A DNA stretch of 64,000 nt from Cavia porcellus (lineage: Eukaryota > Chordata > Mammalia > Rodentia > Caviidae): contig NW_026947503.1 in the NCBI RefSeq assembly GCF_034190915.1, forward strand, positions 19,984,532 through 20,048,531, written 5' to 3'. The translations under genes were made by a program, and so were the position numbers. Below the pieces are notes generated by a model, which searched no databases, had not been told where the DNA came from, and saw only the letters and a list, made by a program, of their open reading frames with translations. Numbering within the stretch: position 1 is the first letter of the stretch; each line of letters begins with the position of its first letter. This document shows, one piece after another, positions 23,800-64,000 of this stretch.

Positions 23800-24055
23800 A
23801 AATTGGACCAAGAATTTGAACAATGAATTCAACATAAGCATGGCAATACAATCTTTCAAAGACTGTTCTCTTTGGAATGTTTCAAACATACAGAAAAGTA
23901 TAAGATTGGGTCAGAGAGCCTCACATCTCATTCCAAATTACAATGGTTATCAACTAATGGACACTCTAGTTTCATCTGTGTTACACACACACATTTCTGA
24001 CCTGCCCATCCTGATACTATGTTTATGTATGATGGGAAACCAGTTAAGGAGAACT
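23800..24055. repeat. Possible ancient L1-type remnant
   Basis: ATGTTTCAAACATACAGAAA with AGTATAAGATTGG, and TACAATGGTTATCAACTAAT with TTCATCTGTGTTACAC resemble a widespread old LINE segment. A 94-codon open frame over it has no domain. Identity uncertain. Confidence 0.3.
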
Positions 24056-24059
24056 GAGG

Positions 24060-24395
24060 CCTAACTGACCTCCTCTGTGAGCACAAAGGAGAAAAACAAC
24101 ACACAGGGCTGACGGCACACTGCAAGTTCCAGGGAAAAGTCAGTACAGCTAGATCAGGTTGTTTACCTGAACATGTACTAACTGATAATGGGAGGCAGGG
24201 AAATCTGACCTTACTTTCACTTCTTGTACCCATGTCTGAGTGAATAAAGGCAAGGTGAGCCATATTCTCAGGTACTTTTTGCCCACTAGACGCAAGAGAC
24301 CCCAACTTCTGTATGCTAAGCCAACTCTGTGTCTGTTTGTCATTCATCCTCCTTTACCCCTGGGTCAGGGTACAACTAGCAGACTGGCACAGACT
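24060..24395 (+). mobile_element. Possible class I LTR with adjacent primer-site-like sequence
   Basis: The block has AATAAA at about 24244 and a pyrimidine-rich CTGTGTCTGTTTGTCATTCA stretch. Shortly beyond it comes TAAGTGGTGCCTAGATAGGT, which has the shape of a tRNA primer-binding site (tggtgcc…). Boundaries are not clear and no protein-coding retroviral segment follows. Confidence 0.3.
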
Positions 24396-24699
24396 GGTTT
24401 GTCATAAGTGGTGCCTAGATAGGTCTCAGTGAAGGAAAACTGGGCCAGCACATTCAAGTGGGAAGGCTACTTTGCTATTGTGCATTATTACCCACAATAT
24501 GTATATATGTGCGTAATATATGCATTATTATGGAACAAGACATTCTATCTGTAAATACAACAGAAAATACTTCTAAAATTATGAAATTCTAATAAAGTTC
24601 CTAAGAAAAAGAAAGATGCATTTCAATGAAAATACCAACTAGATGTATTCAACTCCCTACTGTGATTACAGGTTCATTGCAACAGGTGATACTCATTCT

Positions 24700-26488
24700 C
24701 TGAGCCTGCTTTGTGTAAGTGATGACTGCTATCCAACAAAGTCATGACTACTTCAAAGGTGCTTTGCCACGTGGAGATGAAGCATCTTGCATTAAAAGAT
24801 GAGCATTTGGAATTGTTCCAGAGGGGAAAATATGAAGTACAGAAGCAATTACTGAAAGCTAACGCTTCATCAATTGTGTCTGCACTGAGAACATCATGTG
24901 CAGTGGTAACTGATTTCTAAAGCTAGAAACCCTTTACTATTGAAGAGTTGATCCTGCCTACTGCTAAGATTTGTTGTAAATTTTTTAGGAGAGGCTAACA
25001 AAAAGTGGCAAATGTTCCTCTTACACCATAACTAGATGAATTGAATGAATAGCAGAAGATGATATTGAGGCACAATTGTTACAAAGAATCAGTAAGTCAC
25101 CACAGTGCAAATTGATTGGCAAGTCTACTATGCCAACAATAAGGCAACAATGCTTATTTGTGTGCAATATACTTTTTTAGGAAGATGTGAATGCAGATAT
25201 GTTATGTATGCTTTTGTTGCCCAGCCAACACCACAGCTGCAGAACTATTCAAGTCTTGGAATCATTACAGATAGGAAAACTGAACTGATCATTTTGCGTG
25301 AGTATGTATATAAACTGAGTGACTGCCATGATGAGAGATTTCTGTTTTCTCTACTGGAAGCAAAGAAGTTGCTTCTGAATGTGAGTCTATACACTGTCAG
25401 CCATATCGAAATGCCAACAAAGAAAGAAATATTGTGTGACTATAAAAAATATTTTGCAGGATGTCACTAAAATTATCAAACACATTAAAGTATATGCCCT
25501 TGACTCTGTTCTTGCAGATCTGTAAAGAGATGGGCACAAAGCACATATATCTTCTCTTCTACATAGAAGTGAGAAAAGTTTCTAAACGTAGAGTTTTTGA
25601 GTTACAACAGAACTTTAGATATTTCTCTTTGAAAACTAGTCACCACCAGCACACATTTCATGATACAGAATGTCATGAAATTTGCTTATTCATGTGACAT
25701 GTTCAACAAACTCAATCTGTCACCTTAGGGAAAACAACTGTGTTCAAGTTGGCAGAGAAAGTGGATGCATTCAAACCCAAACTGAAATTTTATGGATAAC
25801 AAATGAACATTAGGATTTTTTTTACATGTTTCAAATATTAACAGAGCTTTTCAAGGAGACTAATTTCTCCCTGCTGGTACATGATTACCTCTCAGTTTTC
25901 AAGAGTTTGAGAATCACTTCCCAACTTGAAAGTAAATGATCCAAGGCCTATTTGTGAATAAGCTATGTGAATCTACTTTGTCCATAATAAAAGAGGATCA
26001 TCTAAGATTGCAAACGACAGTAACTTAAAAGTACAAATTTGATACAACTTCAAATTTCTATGTATTCTGGATTAAAGTCAAGGAAAAATATCCTGAGATA
26101 TTCTCAGGAGAAATTTTCAGCACTGAAAAGCCTGATTCCATTTCTAACACCTTATCTCTGTGAAGCAGAGTTTTTTTTTTTCCAACGACAACAATTGAAA
26201 TGAGATTATGGAATAGACTGGATATAAGAAACATACTTCAGGCATCATTGTCTGTCATCACCCCTAGCTGAGACTATTCAGTTTCAGGGAAACAAGCCTG
26301 AGGCTCCCAGTGTTTCTGCATTATGGTGACTTATATCATTATTTCACAATATATTACAAAGTGATAATAAAACAAATATAGTGCATAATAAAAATAATGC
26401 ACTTAAATCATCCTGAACCCCAACCCCAGTCCTTGGAAAAATTCTTCCACAAAACTGAGACTGATGCCAAAAACTTTGGAGACTGCTG
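24700..26488 (+). mobile_element. hAT-Charlie DNA transposon fossil with degenerate transposase
   Basis: Translation in shifting + frames gives ordered matches to vertebrate hAT transposases. A VLCHVEMKHLALKDEHLELF BED-finger-like end comes at 24750-24830, and an FTIEELILPTAK block near 24930-24960. VTKIIKHIKVYALDSVLA with KEMGTKHIYLLFYIEVRKVS and VFELQQNFRYFS follow at 25460-25630. The 3' side reaches GGGAAACAAGCCTGAGGCTC and ends with GATGCCAAAAACTTTGGAGA at 26462-26481, a typical terminal inverted repeat end. Multiple stops and frameshifts; non-functional. Open frames at 25105-25470 and 25461-25697 are pieces of it. Confidence 0.75.
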
Positions 26489-27568
26489 CCTTATATCATC
26501 TTCCCAGTGTATCAGCAAGAAATAATGGCTGCTGGATCCCCCAACCCGTGGATGATTGAAATTGATGCATCGATTCCGGGCTCCTTCTCAATTCACAAAT
26601 TTGCTGAGGCTTCATATGAATAAAGTGAGAATGGCTTGGCCATTTCTGAGCATATTCAGAAACCTGTTTTGCACTGGAGATGTTCAAACAGGTTTCCAGC
26701 CTGATGAGTCACTTCTTTCATAGGATCAGTCCTGATAGCACTTTGCCTTCCTGATAGTGCTACAGGTCATGGAGCAGCTGGTAGCTCAACAAGCAGAGAC
26801 TTGATTTCTGGGTATACATGGGTGGCTTGCAGAATATGGTAAAGGCCCCAACACTATGCATTTTTAAAAGGACTTTTAAACTGAGGTGTATTCAGTCCTG
26901 GTTGGCTGCATGCGAGACCTTCCAAAGGCTGAATCCACAATTACCAACTGTGACCTCCCTCATTTCCAAAGTCCTTGATCACAAACAAGGAAGCTTCAAT
27001 TTGATCTACAAAATCTGGCTACTTAAGCACAAACATGCAGGGAATAAGAGCAGAGGGAGTTACAAAGTGAGTAACATGAAGCTTTAGCACTTGGGGATTT
27101 TGCAATCTAGAAGAAAGAACTGTCAATGAGACTAACAATGTTTTAACATATGCAATATGCCAGGCACTGTTAGGCACTCAGAACACACATAAAGGCCATT
27201 CAAGGTCTGAATAGCAGAGTTCAGGGAAGTTTCAGAGGTTTCTTGTGGAAGTGACACTGGAGTTGGCATTTTAAGAAAAGATATTATATTATTTAACACA
27301 CTGAATTGGTAAAAGCAATAGACAGGATGATGTTTAACCAAAGTCCAAGAGACAAGAAAGTAGGAGGTGTGCTCCAGGAATGGGGTCTACCCTACTTAAT
27401 TCTGCATGTCCTGCTTCCTGAAATACAACACTGTTTGCAGGAACCTGCTACTCAGTCTTCCCGCCTCTTTTGTCTTCCTGACCCATGCTACAAATTACAG
27501 TCAAATCCATCTTCCTAAATCCAGTGTTTTGCTAAATCATAACTCTCTCAAGAAGGAAGGATCATAGA
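26489..27568. other. Upstream spacer, mostly unrecognised
   Basis: A possible L2 fragment at 27140-27200 (ATATGCCAGGCACTGTTAGG with CACTCAGAAC). Otherwise no gene or repeat recognised; open frames at 26818-27087 and 27306-27518 lack motifs. Confidence 0.35.
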
Positions 27569-27731
27569 ACCAGGCATAGTGGTGCATGCCTGTAATCCCA
27601 GCACATGGGAGGCTGAGGCAAGAGGATCACTGTGAATTCAAGACCAACATGGGCTACATAGGGAGTTCAAGACTAGCCCGTACTACATACTACAACAAGA
27701 CTGTTTCAAAACAACAACAACAACAAAAAGA
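27569..27731 (+). mobile_element. B1-type SINE
   Basis: ACCAGGCATAGTGGTGCATG, CCTGTAATCCCAGCACATGG, then two ACTACATA-type repeats and an AACAACAACAAC tail. It carries the same extended middle as the copy at 10136-10292. Confidence 0.88.
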
Positions 27732-28019
27732 CACGGAAAAGGGGTGGGAGAGAAAAGAGAGCTTTCAACAAACTCTAGTGCCACAGAATAAAGTCCAAAC
27801 TCCTTATCATGCAAAGCCCAGTCTACCTGGAATATGCCATATACTTTATTCATCTGTACCTTTACTCCCACTGCTTAAAATTTTGAAATTTCCATTGAAT
27901 GACACTTTCCCTAATACATATCTAACCACTTGATCAGAATTAAGTGTTTTCCCCAATGGCCACATGGTACCTCTTGACACTGTCGTAGTGCTTGTCACAC
28001 ACAATCTTCCTCTGAGTTT

Positions 28020-28215
28020 GAATTTGGAGTCAAATGGCCTGGATTCAGACTTTGCCTCTGCCATTCAAGTACTATGTAAATTAGAGAATTCCTGATCTCT
28101 ATGAGGCTCTCCTTCCTTATTAGTAAAAATGGGACACATCCCATCTGCCTAACAGAAATTGGTAGATAATGTACAAGGAAGTCTTTGTAAACAGTTGTAT
28201 TTGTAACATGTTTAC
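28020..28215 (+). repeat. MIR SINE
   Basis: GAATTTGGAGTCAAATGGCC with TGGATTCAGACTTTGCCTCT, TTAGTAAAAATGGGACACAT and AATGTACAAGGAAGTCTTTG follow the MIR consensus order in + orientation. Confidence 0.65.
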
Positions 28216-28289
28216 ATTTTAAACTTGTAAAATACAGTTTCTATTCCACTAGAATATAAGGCTCTAGACAGAGAATAGGGATTTTAAAA

Positions 28290-28790
28290 AGAAAATCTTG
28301 TGTTTTAAAACTACTTACAGAAGAGTTGCAGAGGTACATATAGAGAATTCTCGTGAGCCCTTTACCTAATTCCCCCTACTGCTAACATCTTAAATAATCA
28401 TGGTATATTTATCAAAGCTAAAATCATTGATATTGGTGTAATATAGAATATATTCTCATTTTTTATCAGTCTTTCAACTAATGTCTTTTTTCTGCTCTAG
28501 GATCTAATCCAGAATCCTACACTACATTTAACGGCTAATGGCTTTTAGTCTTCTCCAATCTATGCATCCCTCAGCTGTTCCTTATCTTTTATGAGTTTGA
28601 CATTTTTGAAGAGCTCAGTTCAGGAATTCTGTAGCAGTAGAAAACCCTTTAAGGTGGATTTTCCTATTGTTTCCTTATGCTTATACTGAAGTTATAGATT
28701 TGGGGGATTACTACTACAGAGGTGATATGCTCTTTACATAGCCCACAAGAAGTATATCATTATAACTTATTATTGATAATAAGAAAGGAA
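28290..28790. repeat. Ancient L1-type remnant
   Basis: TACTGCTAACATCTTAAATA with ATCATGGTATATTTATCAAA, CTTTCAACTAATGTCTTTTT with TCTGCTCTAGGATCTAATCC, and TTTTAGTCTTCTCCAATCTA are a phrase series widespread in mammalian genomes, which I attribute to an old LINE. Orientation not assigned. Confidence 0.4.
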
Positions 28791-29109
28791 TTTTATGGAA
28801 AAAAACAAAATTTCATAACAAAATAATTAGATTGCATGTTATCTTTCAAGTTGCTCAAGGTATAAGATATGAACCTAAAATTTTTTCCAATCAATATTAG
28901 CACAATCTTTCCTTTTTAATGAGCTTATATCCAGTATCTAAAATAGATGGCCTATGATGGTAATCAATAAATCTCAGTGAATTCTTTACCTTTTCTGTCT
29001 CTTCCACTAAATCTTAAATTCATATACTGTAAGGTCCATACTGTATGCACTTTAATAATTTCTAGATGCCTAGTTAGTGCATATAGTTCCAGTAAATGTT
29101 TAAGGATTG

Positions 29110-29197
29110 AAGACCTGGGAATATGCTCAGTCGTAGAACCCATACTTAGCATGCAAGGGACCCTTGGCTCCATGTTCAAAAACAACAAACAAAAAGG
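29110..29197 (+). mobile_element. ID SINE (old)
   Basis: GACCTGGGAATATGCTCAGT, CATACTTAGCATGCAAGGGA and an AACAACAAACAAAAAG tail. Degenerate ID body. Confidence 0.7.
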
Positions 29198-29309
29198 TTT
29201 AGGAATTGAAAATTGGAGTCAAGATGTATTTTCATGAAAAACCAGGTATATTTAATATTCATTAGGAAACTAGTAACTGATTTTCAGCAGCTCAGTTAAA
29301 TACCTTAAA

Positions 29310-30335
29310 ACATTAAGTGCCTAAAATGAATACAGACTTCCCAGATGAGGAAATACAAACAATGAATAAGTACACAAAAAATGTTCAACATCACAGGTTA
29401 TCTGAGAGATGCAAATTAAAACAATATCAAGATTCCATCTCATCCCAGAAACAATGGCTGTCATCAAGAAATCAACCAATAACAAATGCTGGTGAGACTG
29501 TGGAGAGAAACAAACCCTTCTCTATTGTTGATGGGAATGCAAACTGATACAACCACTATGGAAATTAGTATTGGGATCCCTCAAAACACTGAAAGTAGAA
29601 AGTCCATTCAAAGAAGCTATTTCCCTTGTAGGTATCTTCCCAAGAGTTAAAGACATTATACCACAGTGATGTATGCATATTCATATTAATAATAGAATAA
29701 TTCATAATAGCTAAATTTTGGAAACAGCCTATGTATCTGTCAGCAGATGAATATACTTTTAAAACGTGGTATTTATATACCATGGAGCACTACTCTGCCA
29801 CAAAGCAAGATGAACTTGAGACACTTATAGGAAAATGGATGCACTTTGAAACCATAATGTTAAGTAAAGTAACTCAGACACATAAGCTTAAATGTTTCCT
29901 TTTATTTAAAATTCAATGTATATAAAGTACAAAATAAAAAACAGATAATAAGAAAAGAGGTATTGTAATTCAGTACAGACAATGGAAAGTGTACTTTGAC
30001 TTAATAAATTGTTTTACATGTCCTACACGTTACTTGGCCTGGTTTTACTCTGGTTTTCAATATTTATATGTGACAACTAACTTTAGAAGGTCTTAAGATA
30101 ACAAAATGAATTTGATGCTGGAAAAATAAAAGGGAAGTGGAAGGAGTGAGAAAAAGGAGGGAATTGGTTGGGGATTTAGAACAGCAGCATAAGTGCCTGC
30201 CTGGCAAATGTGAAGTTGTGATCCCCAGTAGCTAGAGGGGTGGGAATTGAAATATGTTATGTACATGTACCAGTCCTCTACAGAGAATATAATTTTTATG
30301 TACTGCAAAAATCTACTAATCAGTGAAAAAATAAA
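29310..30335 (+). mobile_element. L1 fragment: ORF2 C-terminus and 3' UTR
   Basis: Strong ORF2 landmarks on +: ATGCAAATTAAAACAATATC, GTGAGACTGTGGAGAGAAAC, TGATGGGAATGCAAACTGAT with ACAACCACTATGGAAATTAG, AATAATTCATAATAGC, and TACCATGGAGCACTACTCTG with GAAAATGGATGCACTTTGAA. The 3' part has a purine-rich tract (30127-30160) and the conserved tail ATGTTATGTACATGTACCAG. 5'-truncated with stops. An ID SINE interrupts the 3' UTR. Confidence 0.8.
30164..30240 (+). mobile_element. ID SINE inside L1 3' UTR
   Basis: TTGGTTGGGGATTTAGAACA with GCAGCATAAGTGCCTGCCTG and GTGATCCCCAGTAGC. It has lost its A tail and part of box B. Confidence 0.7.
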
Positions 30336-31429
30336 TCAAGCTTCTAACATGAAAAAAAAGAATTATTAAGTATTTGTAATGTACTGGCCTTTGTTAAGAA
30401 CCAAATACCAGCACTTTAGTGGAAGAAAAAGAGGTGTGACGGAATGACTAACCTGCAAGGTAGTGAGGTTGGGGTCTGAGTCTGGATGGTACTGATTTGT
30501 TGATACCTCTCTATGAGAAATCAAAATAGGTAGTTTGGGGCAGAAGATAATTACACTTTGAACGCACTGAATTTGTCTCGAAGAAAATCCTATCATTTCT
30601 GAGAGTCAGTAGTAAATGGTGGGCACAGCATGGAGTGGCCCTAGGGACCTAGATATGAAGCCATGTTAAGTGTACTGCCAGCTGAAGTGCACAGAGATAA
30701 GACAAATCGAAATGTTAATAAGAAGCGGATGAGATTCAAGTAATTTCTGCAGGTCATTGGAACAATGAGTGGGAAATAAAATGATGGAGTGATTAACTGT
30801 TGTGCTTTCCTGTCACAAGGCTAATCATGAGCAGGGGATTGTGGGATACAATGGCTAAAAATGGTCTTCCATCAGTTCATTTTTTTGTTTTGGGAGGGTC
30901 AGGATTTTGCTATGGTCTGGCTAGTCTTGAAATGTTTCTAATTTATAAAATCTCACCTAGAGTACCACTTAAGTCTCTCAAGCCATTAAGTTTCCTTGTA
31001 AATATAATTGGTATACCATTTAATCGATTCTCCAAGCCCAGGAGCCCGCTTCATCACACATATCTTACATTGATACCTATTCCCAATGCTTCCTAGAGCG
31101 AACAGTCCCTGAACCAAGTGTAAATTGTAGCTAGTGAGAAATGCGAACAAGACTGAGCTCCTACCGCTCACCCACCACTATGCTGCACACTTTACCGCGC
31201 TTCACCCCCGGGAAGGGACCACGACTGCCGTTTCACAGAGGAGGACGCGAAAGGAATGAACAGAAATGAGTACAAAAGTCCCCAACTGACGGGTCTTAAG
31301 AGATTATTTTTTTTTCTCCATTCAAAAGCCTCGGGGCAACAAAACTCCAAATGCTAGGACAGGTGCCAGAACCAGTAACTCATTGTAAAGTGTAAGAAAT
31401 GGAGAGGGAAAAAGAGAACTGCCCTGCGA
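30336..31429. other. Distal upstream region of VPS4B, nothing recognised
   Basis: Unique-looking sequence that becomes GC-richer near 31180. No repeat or gene identified. Part of it may be regulatory because it borders the promoter island, but I see no specific site. Confidence 0.35.
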
Positions 31430-31578
31430 TGAGACGTCTGGCGCTTGAGAGCCCTTAATTTCCTCCGCCGCTCCGCAACAAAGCCAGTATCGCAGTGCGC
31501 CTGCGCTAACCCTGACTTCCGCTTCGCGAGGGCCTGGGCTGGGCGAGACTCCTACTGGGTGACTGTAGCGCGCGCAAG

Positions 31579-31731
31579 ATGATGACGAAGACGGAAGTTC
31601 TCTTGCCAGAGGCGGTACCAGAGCCCGGAGGGGCTCGGAGTTGCGGAAGTTTTATGAGGAGGGTCGAACGGCTGGTGGAGTGCTGTGTTGTTTCGCGTTT
31701 TTCATTACGGAGGTGGTGGTTTGAGATCTGA
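31579..31731 (+). other. Candidate upstream ORF in the VPS4B leader
   Basis: An ATGATG at 31579 opens a frame of 50 codons closing with TGA at 31729-31731. A further in-frame ATG lies at 31654. The stop is 113 bases before the VPS4B ATG and in a different frame. It is a true uORF only if transcription starts upstream of these ATGs, which the sequence does not show. No protein family is recognised. Confidence 0.35.
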
Positions 31732-31844
31732 AAGACAATAGTTTCCCGATTTTGCGACAGCAACCCTGGGAGCGACTCGACGTTGCTGCTGTTGGCTCTT
31801 CTCGCCCCTCGTTCGTCCCCAGGGAACCGTCTCGGATTTCCACC

Positions 31845-61344
<29,500 letters not shown>

Positions 61345-61796
61345 ACCAAAGACAACAGGAAAGGTGTTTGTATTCCTTTCACAGATATTTATGCCTTTCT
61401 TGGATGGCATTCAGATTATTTCCAGTAAAACTCTTATCACACAGAGAAAAATACATCTGTTTCCAGAGTTTCTTTAAGTTTCATACTATACTTTGCCTCT
61501 ATCACAATACTTGTTTGCTGCTGATAACAAAAATTGTAAAATAATGGGTTATAACGAAATGGGCAGAATGTGAATGGCATAAAAAATAGAAATTACCCAG
61601 TGAAAAGAGTATTAGACATTGACCTACAAATACTTAAAGAGTTTTTATGACTGGTGGTCTTTGCAGTCTTTTATCTTTTTTTCCCAAAATGAAATAGGGC
61701 TTTATATTTTAAAATAACTATAGACATTCTTAATGTGAAATTTATTTTGTTTATTAAAAAGTTTAAAATGATAGAATCTTTATCTCAGGGATGGGC

Positions 61797-61802
61797 AATA
61801 AA
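61797..61802 (+). terminator. VPS4B: Possible proximal VPS4B polyadenylation signal
   Basis: AATAAA about 450 bases after the stop codon, followed within 30 bases by TGTGATTGGTTTG, a GU-rich context. It could give a short 3' UTR isoform. Confidence 0.35.
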
Positions 61803-62170
61803 ACAAAGAGCACTGCTGTGATTGGTTTGAATTATGTTATAGCCAGTGCTTTTACTGATTTTTAATAAGTTGACTTTTTTTTCCTATGTAACAGTTTCTT
61901 TAAAGGCAGCAAGCTTTCATACTTAACTGAATGAATTTTCCACTGTGCAGTCTCAAGAAAGACTTTCTATATTAGGAATTGTCTTTACCTTGAAATAGAA
62001 AATTATCTATTTCAATGTCTTTTTGTAAAGATTGACCAAAACAGGTGATGCATAAGTATGAATTTTTAAAGTAACTATCATGAAATACTGTAATGGGAAC
62101 CTTTGCTAATAAGAAAATGGCCTCCCTTTGGATAATGGGACGTTCCCTGTGTGTTGAGGGGGTATGTGTG

Positions 62171-62173
62171 TAC

Positions 62174-62204
<31 letters not shown>

Positions 62205-62206
62205 AA
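62171..62206. repeat. TA-dinucleotide microsatellite in the VPS4B 3' UTR
   Basis: TACATATATATACATATATA followed by further TA units. Likely length-polymorphic. Confidence 0.85.
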
Positions 62207-62622
62207 TTTGTTTTTAATAGAGGATAGCAAAGGTCTTGACTTTCTCCTTTTAAGTTCAGGGAATTTTGTCCTGGTCACATATATGTGATAAATGTAATAC
62301 TTTATGAAGCTTTAGAAATCAACTGATGTCTCATTAAATAATAAAATATAAACATGAATTGTTATTTTAACTTCTTCAAATAAATAATCTGAGAATGTGT
62401 GTTACACATTTGAGCATCAACACTAAATTGTGCCTTGTCCATTTGCATTGGCTAAACATGCAAAAGATTAAGTTATCTAGAATGAGGTGAAATCCTTGAT
62501 TACTAGAAAATTCTACCTTACCAGATATATCCAGTAACTCACATTTTAAAGTATATTTGCACATTTTACATATTATGCTGTATGATTGCCTTTGGATTTT
62601 CTGTACAGATTGTTTTGTTGAT

Positions 62623-62628
62623 AATAAA
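62623..62628 (+). terminator. VPS4B: Probable distal VPS4B polyadenylation signal
   Basis: A canonical AATAAA in GATAATAAATGAAAATCACC, about 1.28 kb after the stop codon, with a GT-containing downstream region. It is the last canonical hexamer before the repeat-rich tail of the window. Confidence 0.5.
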
Positions 62629-63019
62629 TGAAAATCACCGGCTTGAAATATATGTGAAGTAAATTGGTGTAACCTACTATTGGCTATGATCTGTGTATGC
62701 TTCTTTATTTTTATGCCTTCTGTTTAGGAGAGAATATTATCTAAATTAACTACAAAGACATAATTTAAAATTAGCATGACTATGTACATGAAATTTCTGT
62801 TATTAGACACTTTTTTTGTTTGGGGGTGTTTTTTTTTTGTTGTTTTATTGGTGAGCCTTGGAAATTAACTTGACATACCAATACTGAATTCTTTATGGAT
62901 ATTTGTATATCTTATCTGTTTATCAGCCTCAGAACTATATTATATAGTATCACAAATTAGGAGAAATAAGTAAAATTATATGTAATTGAAAGCCAGAAAT
63001 TTTTGTGAGTGCAGAATTT

Positions 63020-64000
63020 GTTTTTGTTTTTGTTTTTGTTTTTTAATTTTATTTAAGGAGAAAAAGAAAAAAAAGCAGAAAAAGGGTACAAGTTATACAG
63101 AATTTCAGAAAAAAGATAAACAGTAGGAAATCACTAGTTAATGGATTACATATTGTCATCTTAGAAATATTCAATTTACAAAATTAGAGCATATAAAGTA
63201 GACATTCAGACAGTGAGACTGCAAACAGTTCTGTTCAATGATCCAACAAAACTCAGTAATATCATTGTCTATCTTACACACTTAAATATACATGCAGTTA
63301 TATCGTTTAGAGCACTTTCTTTTCCTCTCTTTTGTACAATGACTATTACACATTTTGGGTTTTATTGCTCCCACAGTTCTTATTACTATTTTTGGAAGAG
63401 AGTAAAACCAAATGTGACATAACAGAACAGAGTCAGTTAAATTAAAAGGGTGGATATAATAGATAATGTAAAAACATAATACAAGGTGATCAACAATGGT
63501 TACCATAATGCTTCCTCCTATCTCAAAGCCTATGTCATCAGTTATAATAAAATTGAACAAAACAGTAAAGAATGAAACCAACAAAACCAAAACATTGGAG
63601 ACTTTACAGGTCTTCAAAAGTAGATAATAGTCAACCAGAATGGGCATCATAATGAATCCCACTATCTTCACAGCTGTTGCCTAAACTTTCAAACCGGGTA
63701 CTATCAAGCAAAACAAAATAGAAGAAACATCAGTCAAAACAAGATGGTGAGAGCAATACAGGGCTTCAAATCAAGTTAATAGAAAATCAAAGTATTACTA
63801 TAATATATCCTGCTATTTTTTTTATTTTTCCCTTAATTAAAAGGATAAAAATAAAAAAGTAAATAATAAAATGGAGATTGAGATAAAAGAGAGCATAACA
63901 ACAAAACAGCACAGATCAAAACATAACCATTTAAGCAGAATAGTGTTTCACCACAAGATAATCCTGACATAAAAGTAGTTATCATATTGTCTGTTTCCTT
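63020..64000 (-). mobile_element. L1-associated 3' repeat (family B), antisense, runs off the window
   Basis: Begins at the left with T/G-rich and A-rich tail sequence and contains the family-B landmarks CAGTTCTGTTCAATGATCCA, TTTATTGCTCCCACAGTTCT and GTGATCAACAATGGTTACCA. A - strand open frame at 63282-63671 (129 codons) is rich in hydrophobic residues. Homologous positions in the 32138 copy contain stops, so I do not call a gene. Confidence 0.6.

Larger units (their letters stand above)
61345..62650 (+). other. VPS4B: VPS4B 3' untranslated region (probable extent)
   Basis: AT-rich, unique-looking sequence after the stop codon with no SINE inside. AATAAA hexamers lie at 61797-61802, 62340-62345 and 62623-62628. 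The last is followed by a TG-containing stretch and is my choice for the distal end. A TA dinucleotide run lies at about 62171-62205. Alternative polyadenylation at the first signal is plausible. The end point is inferred. Confidence 0.55.

Noticed and set aside
23928..24347. 139-codon - strand open frame, among the longest in the window
   Set aside because: Composition looks random, it crosses an LTR-like block, and no family motif, promoter or splice context supports it.
25105..25697. Two + strand open frames of 121 and 78 codons
   Set aside because: They are pieces of the broken hAT transposase, separated by frameshifts, not an independent gene.
62171..62206. TA run as an origin or structural element
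   Set aside because: Ordinary microsatellite in an AT-rich 3' UTR; no further evidence for a function.
63282..63671. 129-codon - strand hydrophobic open frame
   Set aside because: It lies in family-B repeat sequence; the homologous copy at 32138 has in-frame stops, so protein function is unsupported.

Overview
The window is nuclear DNA from a placental mammal, almost certainly a rodent. It carries one complete protein-coding gene, the 11-exon AAA ATPase gene VPS4B on the + strand, with coding sequence from 31845 to 61344. The spliced frame is 1335 nt and encodes 444 residues, the same length as human VPS4B. Every intron begins GT and ends AG, and no coding exon is broken. The repeats point to a non-murid rodent. 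There are many tRNA-derived ID SINEs, several very young with perfect or near-perfect target-site duplications. There are monomeric B1 elements and B1-ID dimers, but no obvious B2 or B4. That suits the squirrel, dormouse or beaver/kangaroo-rat branches; I cannot choose among them.

Layout. Bases 1 to about 31.4 kb are gene-free upstream DNA. They hold fossil L1 copies, a cluster of MaLR-type LTRs (about 18.4-22.2 kb), MER5-like and MIR fragments, a degenerate hAT-Charlie transposase copy (24.7-26.5 kb) and scattered SINEs, with long stretches where I recognise nothing. From general knowledge of mammalian synteny (SERPINB5 - VPS4B - KDSR), this would be the spacer towards SERPINB5, with KDSR beyond the right edge, but neither gene is visible here. 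A CpG-rich promoter island spans about 31.43-32.07 kb and contains exon 1, which encodes only nine residues.

Intron 1 (12.6 kb) is a landing pad for mobile DNA. It holds young ID SINEs, a U6 pseudogene, a Tc1/mariner transposase remnant, a solo class II (ERVK/IAP-like) LTR with a 6-bp target duplication, nested antisense L1 copies (about 38.6-43.2 kb) and an exact 286-bp tandem duplication. Exons 2-11 (44.4-61.3 kb) follow at shorter spacing. The 3' UTR probably runs to about 62.65 kb, and an antisense L1-type 3' region fills the last kilobase.

Functionally the window is a single-gene locus. The encoded enzyme disassembles ESCRT-III polymers in endosomal sorting, cytokinesis and membrane repair. 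I found no CRISPR array, operon or other previously undescribed system. The items most worth checking are the perfect 286-bp duplication carrying an exon-like segment, a dispersed repeat family with at least five copies in the window, a possible upstream ORF in the VPS4B leader, and a possible intronic polyadenylation site after exon 10.
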